This document shows positions 7,388-13,696 of a DNA stretch of 15,189 bases, in pieces. This DNA is from VBDM01 sp035280025 (GTDB lineage Bacteria; Pseudomonadota; Gammaproteobacteria; Burkholderiales; SG8-39), in contig DATEGT010000219.1 of the NCBI GenBank assembly GCA_035280025.1, positions 1-15,189 on the forward strand, read 5' to 3'. Within the stretch, counting starts at the first letter, position 1, and each line of letters begins with the position of its first letter. The notes below the pieces were generated by a model. The model was not told where the DNA came from. It saw only the letters and a program-made list of their open reading frames with translations, and searched no databases. Both the position numbers and the translations under genes were made by a program.

Positions 7388-7421
7388 TAGTCCATGAACC
7401 CGGCCTAGTCCCTTCGAGCTA
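7388..7421. promoter_or_regulatory. Degenerate TAGTCC-type sites in the epsA-epsB divergent gap
   Basis: TAGTCC occurs at 7388-7393 and again at 7406-7411, 18 bp apart. The second is followed at the same N4 spacing by GAGCTA, which keeps four of the six positions of the GGACTA half-site seen at 6412-6417. A position between the two starts would allow control of both epsA and epsB. The match is imperfect, so this is weaker than the dyads at 2015 and 6400. Confidence 0.35.
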
Positions 7422-7434
7422 AACGGGCCGCTCC

Positions 7435-7462
7435 TTGATTGAGCGCAATCGCGCGGTATGGT
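7435..7462 (+). promoter_or_regulatory. epsB: Possible sigma-70 promoter of epsB
   Basis: TTGATT (7435-7440), a 16-bp spacer, then TATGGT (7457-7462): four of six matches in each hexamer. Transcription would start near 7469, about 20 bases before the ATG at 7489. The dyad at 7406-7421 would then be centred about 55 bases upstream of the transcription start, a usual place for an activator. Confidence 0.35.
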
Positions 7463-7488
7463 GGGGACACTTCACAAGCCCCCCTCCG

Positions 7489-8886
7489 ATGCTGCTCGCG
7501 ACCGATCAATCTCACCGGCAAATCCTGAGCCGGCGTCTCACCCCCGCCGCGCTCGTCGAGGCGGCGCTCGACCCCCTCATCGCCGAAGCAAGCCTCGTCG
7601 CCGCGACGCTGGCGTTCGGCGAATCCTTCGGAGGGGCCTACCTGATCCTCGCGCTGATCCTCTTCTCTCTGACCTTCCCGGGGAACGCGTCCGAAGCGGC
7701 GAGCAGCCGCGCCCTCGCGATCGACGTCCTCACCGGCTGGCTGGCGGTGATCGGGCTCCTGCTGCTCATCGGCTGGGCAACGCAGACGCTCGGCTCCTTC
7801 AGCGCTCCGGTCCTCATCGCGTGGGCGCTCGCGACGCCTGTGCTGCTCTTCATCGCGAAAAGGCTCACGCCCGTCGTCCTGCCCCGCCTGATGGCGGCGG
7901 AAGGCGTGCAGCGCATCGCGGTGATCGCCGGCGAGGGCGAGCTCGGGCGCAAGCTCGCCGAGAGAATCAGGAGCGCGCCGTTTCTGGGCATTCGTGTCGC
8001 CGGCTATTTCGACGATCGCGGCCCGGAGCGGCTCGGAGGCGCCGGGCCCTGCGAGGTGCTGGGGTCTCTGTGCGACCTCGCCGGCTATGTCAAGGCCCAC
8101 CGGGTCGATCTCATCTACCTCACCCTGCCGATGGCCTCGCAGCCCAGGATCCTGAATCTGCTAGAGGAGCTGCGCGATACCACGGCGTCCATATACTTCA
8201 CTCCGGATATCTTTCTCTTCGACCTCATCCAGGCGCGCGTCGACGCGATCGGCGGCATGCCCGTTCTCGCCGTCTGCGAAACGCCGTTCTGCGGGCTGAA
8301 CGGGCTGGTCAAGCGGGCCAGCGACATCGGCCTCGCGCTCGCGGCCATGGCGCTGATGCTGCCGGTCATGCTCGCCATCGCAGTCGGCGTCAAACTGACC
8401 TCGCCCGGCCCGGTTCTGTTCACGCAGCGCCGCTACGGCCTCGACGGAAGAGAAATCATCGTCTACAAGTTCCGCACCATGACCGTGCTCGAGGACGGAA
8501 ACGTCGTCCGGCAGGCGACGCGCGGCGATCGCCGCGTGACGCCGTTCGGAGCGTTCCTGCGGAAGTATTCGCTCGACGAGCTCCCTCAGTTCGTCAACGT
8601 CCTGCAGGGCCGGATGAGCGTGGTCGGGCCCAGGCCGCATGCCGTTGCCCACAACGAGATGTACCGCAAGCTGATCCGAGGCTACATGATCAGGCACAAG
8701 GTCAAGCCCGGCATCACCGGATGGGCGCAAGTGAACGGGCTGCGGGGCGAGACCGAAACCCTGGAGAAGATGCGCGCCCGCATCGAGTACGACCTGAGCT
8801 ATCTGCGGAACTGGTCCCTGCAGCTCGATTTGCAGATCGTGCTGAAGACGATCCTCGTCGTGCTGAGGACCCAAGACGCCTACTAG
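7489..8886 (+). CDS. epsB: Undecaprenyl-phosphate sugar-phosphate transferase (EpsB/WcaJ type)
   Basis: Inner-membrane enzyme that starts repeat-unit synthesis by moving a hexose-1-phosphate, usually glucose-1-P from UDP-glucose, to undecaprenyl phosphate. From ATG 7489 it has 465 residues. The first part holds about four membrane segments, then a Rossmann-like CoA_binding_3 region (VIAGEGELGRKLAERIRSAP, VAGYFDDRG). A further membrane helix precedes the bacterial sugar transferase domain at about 275-465 (KRASDIGLALAAMALMLPV, KLTSPGPVLFTQRRYGLDG, YKFRTM, LRKYSLDELPQFVNVLQG, GPRPHAVAHN, VKPGITGWAQVNGLRG). The frame is open back to a TTG at 7435, but that overlaps the likely promoter and family members begin near this ATG. 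Its TAG stop interlocks with the phoB stop in CTAG at 8883-8886. The sugar is inferred from the family. Confidence 0.93.
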   Translation: MLLATDQSHRQILSRRLTPAALVEAALDPLIAEASLVAATLAFGESFGGAYLILALILFSLTFPGNASEAASSRALAIDVLTGWLAVIGLLLLIGWATQTLGSFSAPVLIAWALATPVLLFIAKRLTPVVLPRLMAAEGVQRIAVIAGEGELGRKLAERIRSAPFLGIRVAGYFDDRGPERLGGAGPCEVLGSLCDLAGYVKAHRVDLIYLTLPMASQPRILNLLEELRDTTASIYFTPDIFLFDLIQARVDAIGGMPVLAVCETPFCGLNGLVKRASDIGLALAAMALMLPVMLAIAVGVKLTSPGPVLFTQRRYGLDGREIIVYKFRTMTVLEDGNVVRQATRGDRRVTPFGAFLRKYSLDELPQFVNVLQGRMSVVGPRPHAVAHNEMYRKLIRGYMIRHKVKPGITGWAQVNGLRGETETLEKMRARIEYDLSYLRNWSLQLDLQIVLKTILVVLRTQDAY

Positions 8887-9611
8887 GACGCCGACCCGAA
8901 AGGCTGGGGAGCGCTGCCCTCGGGGATCTTCCGCAGGAAACGGTAACCGGTCCCTCTCACCGTCTCGAGCAGCCCGTCGTGGCCCGACGGATGGAGCGAT
9001 TGCCGCAGCCGCCGGATATGGACGTCGACGGTGCGTTCCTCGACGAATACGTGATCTCCCCAGACCTCGTCGAGGAGCTGGGCGCGACTGTAGACCCGGT
9101 CGGGGTGCGCCATGAAGAAATGCAGGAGGCGAAATTCGGTCGCGCCGAGCTCGATCCTGCTTCCTCCCGCGGTGATGCGATGCGCCGCGGGGTCGAGCCG
9201 GAGACCCGCCGCCTCGACGATCTCGTCGCTCAGCAGCGGCGCGCGGCGCCGGATTACCGCCTTGATCCGGGCGAGCAACTCGCGCGTGGAAAACGGCTTG
9301 GTGATGTAGTCGTCGGCTCCCGCCTCGAGTCCGGTCACCTTGTCGCTTTCCTGGGAGCGTCCGGTCAGCATGATGATGGGGATGTCGCGGGTGCGCTGGT
9401 CGGTGCGCAGCTGCCTCGCCAGGCTGACCCCCGTCGCGTTGGGCAGGATCCAGTCGAGCAGCACCAGGTCCGGCACGATCTGGCGAATCGACGCCATCGC
9501 CTCTGGCACGTTGGACGCGCGCATCACGCGATGCCCCGCGCGCTCGAGATTGGCGGCGATCAGCCTTTGGGTGAGGGGCTCGTCTTCCACTACGAGGATT
9601 GCGCCATTCAT
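8883..9611 (-). CDS. phoB: Phosphate-regulon response regulator PhoB
   Basis: Two-component transcription factor of 242 residues. The receiver domain at about 1-120 has the acidic pair Glu9/Asp10, phosphoacceptor Asp53 (LVLLDWILPNATG), Thr83 and Lys105 (ADDYITKPF). An OmpR/PhoB winged helix fills 130-235 (TEFRLLHFFMAHPDRVYSRA, VEERTVDVHIRRLRQSL, ETVRGTGYRF). This matches PhoB closely rather than OmpR. Under phosphate limitation PhoB activates pho genes and in many bacteria influences polysaccharide and biofilm genes. No phoR lies beside it; the neighbour upstream is a NarL-type regulator. The start is ATG 9611, with GGAG eight bases upstream. It ends tail to tail with epsB through a 4-base CTAG overlap. 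I see no clear Pho box in the 196-bp gap upstream. Confidence 0.9.
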   Translation of the reverse strand: MNGAILVVEDEPLTQRLIAANLERAGHRVMRASNVPEAMASIRQIVPDLVLLDWILPNATGVSLARQLRTDQRTRDIPIIMLTGRSQESDKVTGLEAGADDYITKPFSTRELLARIKAVIRRRAPLLSDEIVEAAGLRLDPAAHRITAGGSRIELGATEFRLLHFFMAHPDRVYSRAQLLDEVWGDHVFVEERTVDVHIRRLRQSLHPSGHDGLLETVRGTGYRFLRKIPEGSAPQPFGSAS

Positions 9612-9726
9612 GATCCGGGCTCCATCCTTGGAATGCTGGGCTGTCGTGGCGCCGCGTGAAAGCGCGGGCGCGCATCATGATATTGCGTCGTCGGCCGGCT
9701 CACTATTCGCGGGAGCTTGATCTTTT

Positions 9727-9765
9727 TGTAGCGAATCGGCGTCCCGGGGTCGCCTTCGCGCTACA
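9727..9765. repeat. Inverted repeat between phoB and the NarL-type regulator gene
   Basis: Arms TGTAGCG (9727-9733) and CGCTACA (9759-9765), with an inner GGCG/CGCC pair and a GC-rich loop. A T-run lies on the 5' side on the plus strand, so it reads as an A-run after the hairpin in the direction of transcription. It is therefore not a standard intrinsic terminator for the minus-strand gene. It may be a processing or operator structure. Confidence 0.35.
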
Positions 9766-9807
9766 GAGCCGCCCGCGATGACCCGTGGAATATCGAAGAA
9801 GGAAGTG

Positions 9808-10449
9808 CTAGATGAGCTGATACTTGACGGCGTAGCGCACGAGCGCAGCGTTGTCGCCGAGCCGCAGTTTCTTCAATATCCGCGCTCGATAGGTGCTGAT
9901 GGTGCTCGGGCTGAGGTACATTTCGGCGGCGATCTGGTTGATCTGCCTGCCCGAAGCGAGCAGCCACATGACGCGGTACTCGCGGTCGGAGAGCGATTCG
10001 TGGAGGGGTTTCTGGGAGTCCGAGGCCAGTTCGGAAGCCAGCTTCTCGGCGAAGGCAGCGCTGACGTACTTGCCCCCGGTCATCACCTTGCGGATCGCGG
10101 CCGTCAGCTCCTCGTTGGCGCTCTCCTTGTTGATGTAGCCCGCGCCTCCCGCCTTGAAGACCTGCGCGGCGTGGGCTTCCTCGGGGAGCATCGTCAGTAT
10201 CAGCACCGGGCGTCCGGGACGCTCGCGCTTGATTTCCTTGATGAGCTCGAGCCCGTTGCGGCCGGGCATGGAATAGTCGAGGACCGCCACGTCCCAGTCG
10301 AGCTTGCGCGCGAGCTCGAGCGCGTCGTGGCCGTCCTTCGCTTCGCCCACGACTTCCATATCCTGCTCCGACGCCAGGATCTCTCTCAGGCCGCGCCGCA
10401 CCACCGCGTGGTCGTCCGCTATCAGGACTCTGATGGCCGTACTCCCCAC
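9808..10449 (-). CDS. NarL/FixJ-family response regulator
   Basis: Cytoplasmic two-component regulator of 213 residues. The receiver domain covers about 6-120 with DD at 12-13, phosphoacceptor Asp58 (VAVLDYSMPGRNG), Thr in LILTM and Lys in YINKES. A LuxR-type helix-turn-helix covers about 150-210 (LSDREYRVMWLLASGRQIN, MYLSPSTISTYRARILKKL). The start is GTG at 10449, the only good start before IRVLIADDH in this frame, with GAGG nine bases upstream. The frame stays open further upstream into the kinase gene, but there it is a shadow. It begins 35 bp after the stop of the kinase gene, so the two form a kinase/regulator operon. Target genes are unknown; the nearby EPS locus is one possibility. 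No particular named family member is recognisable. Confidence 0.88.
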   Translation of the reverse strand: MGSTAIRVLIADDHAVVRRGLREILASEQDMEVVGEAKDGHDALELARKLDWDVAVLDYSMPGRNGLELIKEIKRERPGRPVLILTMLPEEAHAAQVFKAGGAGYINKESANEELTAAIRKVMTGGKYVSAAFAEKLASELASDSQKPLHESLSDREYRVMWLLASGRQINQIAAEMYLSPSTISTYRARILKKLRLGDNAALVRYAVKYQLI

Positions 10450-10484
10450 AGGACACGCCCTCGACGGGCGCCGTCGACACCAGT

Positions 10485-11597
10485 CTACTTCAAGCCGAGC
10501 GGAATGGACACCTTGATCTTGGTCCCCTGCTGCGGCGTTCCCCTGATGTCTATCTGGCCGCCGAAGGCAAGGACGCGCTCGCGCATGCCGAGGAGCCCCA
10601 GCGACTTCGGGCTGAACGTCGCGGATTCGTCGATCCCCTTGCCGTTGTCCTCGACCCGGAGCACCAGCGTGCCGGATTCCAGGCTCATCGCGATGTCCAA
10701 TCTGGTCGCCTCGGCATGGCGAGCGGCATTCGTCAGCAGCTCCTGGAAAATGCGGAATGCCGCCGTCGAGCGGTCGCGATCGAGCGCCGGCGTTTCGGCC
10801 GGGAGCGTCACCTTGCAGCGGATCCCGCTGCGCTTCTGGAATTCCTTGGCCTGCCAATCGATGGCCGGCCCGAGGCCTAGATCGTCCAGAACTTCTGGTC
10901 GCAACCGCGTCGCGATCTTGCGCACGGCCTGGATCGTTCCGTCGATCAGATCGAACATCGAGGTGGTTTTCGCGGACAGCGCGCTCCGATCCGATGGAAG
11001 CCGCTTCGCCACCCAGTTCAGATCCATCTTCAGGCCGGTGAGCGCCTGGCCCAGCTCGTCGTGAATTTCGCGCGCTATGCGAATCGACTCCTCTTCGCGC
11101 ACCGATTGCAGGCGGGCTGCCAGCGCGCGGAGGTTCTCCTCGGACGCGCGGAGATGCTCCTCCGCCCGACGGCGCTCGGCGATCTCGCGGGTCAGCGCTA
11201 GATTCTTGTTGTGCAGGTCGACGAAAACCGCGATCTTGAACTTGAGTACCTCGGGCACGATGGGCTTTACGATATAGTCCACGGCACCCGCCTCGTACCC
11301 CCGGAACATCGAAGGAAGATCCTCGTAGGCGCCGGTGAGGAAGATGATCGGAGTGGAGCGGGAGCGCTCGCGACCGCGGATGGTTCGCGCCGCCGTAAAA
11401 CCGTCCACACCCGGCATGCGAGCGTCCATCAGGATGACGGCGAAATCCTGGCCCAGAACGCGGCGGAGCGCCTCCTCGCCCGATTGCGCGAGGACAACGC
11501 AGTGTCCGGACGACTGCAGCAGCTCCTCCATGGCCATCCGGCTCTTGGGATCGTCGTCGACAACCAGGATGCAGGCTTGCGAGGAACTCGAATCCAC
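10485..11597 (-). CDS. Hybrid sensor kinase with N-terminal receiver domain (REC-HisKA_3-HATPase)
   Basis: Soluble histidine kinase of 370 residues with no membrane segment. An N-terminal receiver domain (about 8-125) has DDD at 14-16, Asp58 in VILMDARMPGVDG, Thr88 and Lys111 (DYIVKPI). A coiled-coil linker lies at about 128-172, then a HisKA_3 dimerisation domain with phospho-His179 in REIHDELGQALTG, typical of NarX/DegS-like kinases. The HATPase domain follows with an N-box (ELLTNAARHAEAT), G1 (DNGKGID) and G2 (GLLGMRERV). It probably receives a phosphoryl signal through its own receiver domain rather than sensing a periplasmic ligand. The start is GTG at 11597 with AGAGG upstream. The likely partner is the NarL-type regulator 35 bp downstream. 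It is divergent from folA across 58 bp. The sensed signal is unknown. Confidence 0.9.
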   Translation of the reverse strand: MDSSSSQACILVVDDDPKSRMAMEELLQSSGHCVVLAQSGEEALRRVLGQDFAVILMDARMPGVDGFTAARTIRGRERSRSTPIIFLTGAYEDLPSMFRGYEAGAVDYIVKPIVPEVLKFKIAVFVDLHNKNLALTREIAERRRAEEHLRASEENLRALAARLQSVREEESIRIAREIHDELGQALTGLKMDLNWVAKRLPSDRSALSAKTTSMFDLIDGTIQAVRKIATRLRPEVLDDLGLGPAIDWQAKEFQKRSGIRCKVTLPAETPALDRDRSTAAFRIFQELLTNAARHAEATRLDIAMSLESGTLVLRVEDNGKGIDESATFSPKSLGLLGMRERVLAFGGQIDIRGTPQQGTKIKVSIPLGLK

Positions 11598-11643
11598 CGC
11601 CTACCTCTCAGTTTCTTCGCGCCGGGTCCAAAGGTAACTTTAC

Positions 11644-11649
11644 TACAAT
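11644..11649 (+). promoter_or_regulatory. folA: Probable -10 element of folA implying a leaderless mRNA
   Basis: TACAAT (five of six consensus) ends seven bases before the GTG start at 11656, so transcription should begin at or next to the start codon. The -35 position (about 11621-11626) is poor. No Shine-Dalgarno lies before the GTG. Confidence 0.45.
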
Positions 11650-11655
11650 AGCGCG

Positions 11656-12162
11656 GTGACACTTCCTCTTCCCGCGGTCTCGATCGTGGCAGCGTTGGCG
11701 AGCAACCGTGCCATCGGCTTCGGCAACGCCATGCCCTGGCGCCTGCCGGAGGATCTGAAGCGCTTCAAGCGTCTCACGATGGGACACGCTGTGATCATGG
11801 GCAGAAAGACCTTCGAATCGATCGGCTCTCCGCTGTCCGGCCGCAACAATATCGTGATATCGCGCTCGCGCCGCTGCTCATTTCCGGGCTGCGTCGTCGT
11901 GCATTCATTCGAGGCCGCGCTCGTCGAGGCGGCAGACTCCGCCGAGGCGTTCGTCATCGGCGGCGCCCAGATCTATGCGCTCGCACTACCGCACGCCCGG
12001 CGGCTGCACATGACCGAGATCGCGCGCGACTTCGAGGGGGATGCGTTCTTTCCGGAGTTCGACCGCTCGCGCTGGCGCGAGGTGTCGCGCGAGAAGCACC
12101 CCTCCGGCGGAGCGGAGGGATTCGATTACGCCTTCGTCGAGTACGAGCGCCGCGGCGGCTAG
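11656..12162 (+). CDS. folA: Dihydrofolate reductase
   Basis: Reduces dihydrofolate to tetrahydrofolate with NADPH for thymidylate, purine and methionine synthesis; cytoplasmic. It has 168 residues, normal for the family. Visible motifs are SIVAALASNRAIGFGNAMPW, catalytic acid Asp33 in LPEDLKRFK, MGRKTFESIG, LSGRNNIVISR, FVIGGAQIYALALP and HMTEIARDFEGDAFFPEF. The start must be GTG at 11656: an in-frame TAA lies at 11635-11637, no other start codon comes before the conserved beta strand, and the next ATG is inside the active-site loop. No Shine-Dalgarno precedes it. Its TAG stop interlocks with the decarboxylase stop in CTAG at 12159-12162. It is divergent from the kinase gene. Confidence 0.95.
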   Translation: MTLPLPAVSIVAALASNRAIGFGNAMPWRLPEDLKRFKRLTMGHAVIMGRKTFESIGSPLSGRNNIVISRSRRCSFPGCVVVHSFEAALVEAADSAEAFVIGGAQIYALALPHARRLHMTEIARDFEGDAFFPEFDRSRWREVSREKHPSGGAEGFDYAFVEYERRGG

Positions 12163-13358
12163 ATCACCCGCACCTCGGGCAGCGGGAAGCCGTTGAAGTT
12201 GCTGGCGTAGGCCGTCGTATATGCGCCGGCGTTCCTCAGGTAGAGGTAATCCCCCTCCTGCAGGTCGGAGGGCAGCGGCTCATCGCGCATCACCACGTCG
12301 ATCGAATCGCAGGTGGGGCCGGCGACGTTCCAGGGGATATCCGGCCCCGAGCGGTCGGTTCGGATCTTGTACTTGAGTCCCTCGGCGGTCTCGATGATGC
12401 CCCCGAAAAGACCCGCGTCCAGATGCATCCAGCGCTTGTTCGCGCGGGTCGCGGTGCCCATGATGCGGCAAACGAAATAGCCCGCGTCGGAAACCATGAA
12501 CCGCCCGGGCTCGGCGATCACCTTCACCTTCGCGGGAAAGCTCTCGAGCGCCCGGTTGACCACCTCGCCGATCACCTCGATCGACGGTATCGGCTTGACG
12601 TGCCTCACGGGAAAGCCGCCGCCGATGTTCAGCAAGCGCGGATTGAGTCCGGCCTTCGCCATCAGATCGAATACCGCACGCGCCTTCTCGATGCCAACGC
12701 GCCAGTTCTCGGGGTTGCGGCACTGGGAGCCGACGTGAAAGCCGACGCCCGCGAGGTCGGCCTTGAGCCTCGCCGCGCTGGCGACGATGTCGCGCACTTC
12801 GGCAGTGTGGGCGCCGAACTTGCCGGCGAGGGGCCAGTCGCTGCCTATGTTGGGCGTGTCGAGGCGAAGGTAGAGCTTGGCGTCCGCCTTGACCGAGTGG
12901 ATCTTCTTCAGCTCTTCGAGCGAGTCGATCACGTACCACTCGACGCCTTTCGCCGCCGCGGCGGCGATGTGCTCGCGCGACTTGACCGGGTTCGAGTAGA
13001 AGACCTCGGCGGCGGGAACGCCTTGGGCGAGCAGCAGCTCGAGCTCCGAGATGGAGGCGATCTCGAACCCGCCTCCTTCCTCGAGGACGACCTTGAGCAC
13101 CCGGGGGTCCGGATTCGCCTTGACCGCGTAGTGCGGCCGCACGCGGGGCATCGCCGCCGCAAAGCGACGCGCCTTCTCGCGGATGATGTTCGAATCGATC
13201 AGGAGGAACGGCTTCTGGTAGCCGTCCTTGACTGCGTCCCGGACTTTCTCGAAGTCCAGGCTCGACTCGGGGTGCGAGTCGAAGAGATGGGTCTGCTCGA
13301 ATGCCTGCTGTCGTATGGACTTGATGGTCTTTTTGGCTACGCCGGCGCGCATCTGCAT
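12159..13358 (-). CDS. PLP-dependent ornithine/lysine decarboxylase (fold type III)
   Basis: Cytoplasmic alanine-racemase-fold decarboxylase expected to turn ornithine into putrescine or lysine into cadaverine. From ATG 13358 it has 399 residues. PLP-binding Lys80 is in PHYAVKANPDP. Other motifs are GFHVGSQ, LLNIGGGFP, IAEPGRFMVSDAG, and GPTCDSIDVV with Cys350 matching the active-site cysteine of eukaryotic-type ornithine decarboxylases, then AGAYTTAYASNFNGF. It lacks the longer diaminopimelate decarboxylase pattern. The frame is open to a GTG at 13376, but ATG 13358 has GGAG nine bases upstream, so I prefer it. It follows a 21-codon reading frame whose stop is 22 bases (4 bases for the GTG) upstream, suggesting translational coupling. 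Ornithine versus lysine preference cannot be read from sequence. Confidence 0.88.
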   Translation of the reverse strand: MQMRAGVAKKTIKSIRQQAFEQTHLFDSHPESSLDFEKVRDAVKDGYQKPFLLIDSNIIREKARRFAAAMPRVRPHYAVKANPDPRVLKVVLEEGGGFEIASISELELLLAQGVPAAEVFYSNPVKSREHIAAAAAKGVEWYVIDSLEELKKIHSVKADAKLYLRLDTPNIGSDWPLAGKFGAHTAEVRDIVASAARLKADLAGVGFHVGSQCRNPENWRVGIEKARAVFDLMAKAGLNPRLLNIGGGFPVRHVKPIPSIEVIGEVVNRALESFPAKVKVIAEPGRFMVSDAGYFVCRIMGTATRANKRWMHLDAGLFGGIIETAEGLKYKIRTDRSGPDIPWNVAGPTCDSIDVVMRDEPLPSDLQEGDYLYLRNAGAYTTAYASNFNGFPLPEVRVI

Positions 13359-13380
13359 CGTTTGGGTCTCCAGCACGAAC

Positions 13381-13446
13381 CTACGTTATGGGAATATCCA
13401 GGGCGAAGAAGTCCTGCGAGCCGTAGTACTCCCTCTTGCTTGTCAT
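13381..13446 (-). CDS. 21-residue leader or small protein upstream of the decarboxylase
   Basis: A short frame from ATG 13446 to TAG 13383-13381, starting MTSKREYYGSQ and continuing DFFALDIPIT. The ribosome binding site is essentially perfect (AAAGGAGGT, five bases before the ATG), stronger than any other in this window. It is the first frame after a sigma-70 promoter at 13559-13586 and stops just before the decarboxylase. This is the arrangement of a translated leader controlling a downstream gene, as known for SpeFL upstream of enterobacterial speF, but there is no sequence likeness to SpeFL. It could instead be a stable small protein. That it is translated is inferred from the ribosome binding site and placement. 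Confidence 0.6.
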   Translation of the reverse strand: MTSKREYYGSQDFFALDIPIT

Positions 13447-13552
13447 GATGACCTCCTTTGCGCCGGTGCCACGTTGCGAACTCGAACCTCCAAAAGCATC
13501 GGGCCCGGGTTTGACCGTCCGCTGCGCAGACAACCGAACCGGAGCCCGTAAT
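13447..13552 (-). promoter_or_regulatory. About 106-nt 5' untranslated leader of the decarboxylase transcript
   Basis: Between the predicted transcription start (about 13552) and the small frame's ATG. It is longer than needed for translation and contains complementary pieces (CGGGC near its 5' end with GCCCG further on, and a self-complementary CUGCGCAG), so it may fold. No known riboswitch class is recognisable by eye. Confidence 0.3.
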
Positions 13553-13558
13553 GCGTCG

Positions 13559-13586
13559 ATTATAGGGACTGCATTTCCGAAATCAA
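13559..13586 (-). promoter_or_regulatory. Sigma-70 promoter for the leader frame and decarboxylase
   Basis: On the minus strand: TTGATT (13586-13581), a 16-bp spacer, then a perfect TATAAT (13564-13559). It is the best promoter match in the window. Transcription should start near 13552. Confidence 0.7.
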
Positions 13587-13623
13587 GGAACTTTTCCGGC
13601 ACTGCGCGCGCCTCCTCGCGCCC

Positions 13624-13640
13624 GGCGGCCTCGCGCCGCC
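13624..13640. repeat. GC-rich hairpin between mrp and the decarboxylase promoter
   Basis: GGCGGC-CTCGC-GCCGCC, a 6-bp stem with a 5-base loop, 57 bases after the mrp stop. No T-run follows in the direction of mrp, so at most it is a weak or factor-dependent terminator or an RNA-stability hairpin. Confidence 0.3.
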
Positions 13641-13696
13641 CGTTTCCCGCACACAAGGGATAGTAGGCAAGTCCCTGCTGGAACGCAAGGGGTAGT

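Noticed and set aside
7458..9659. 733-codon plus-strand frame spanning epsB and phoB
   Set aside because: Out-of-frame shadow; epsB in another frame and phoB on the other strand have clear conserved motifs.
8161..9678. 505-codon minus-strand frame over phoB and epsB
   Set aside because: Shadow of phoB in another frame and antisense of epsB; no recognisable domain.
13381..13446. PqqA-like or other modified-peptide precursor
   Set aside because: Length is similar, but the Glu-x-x-x-Tyr core of PqqA is absent and no radical SAM or maturation gene is nearby; a leader role fits the context better.
12423..13448. 341-codon plus-strand frame opposite the decarboxylase
   Set aside because: Antisense shadow; Arg/Leu/Asp-rich with no family features, while the minus-strand enzyme has all its catalytic motifs.
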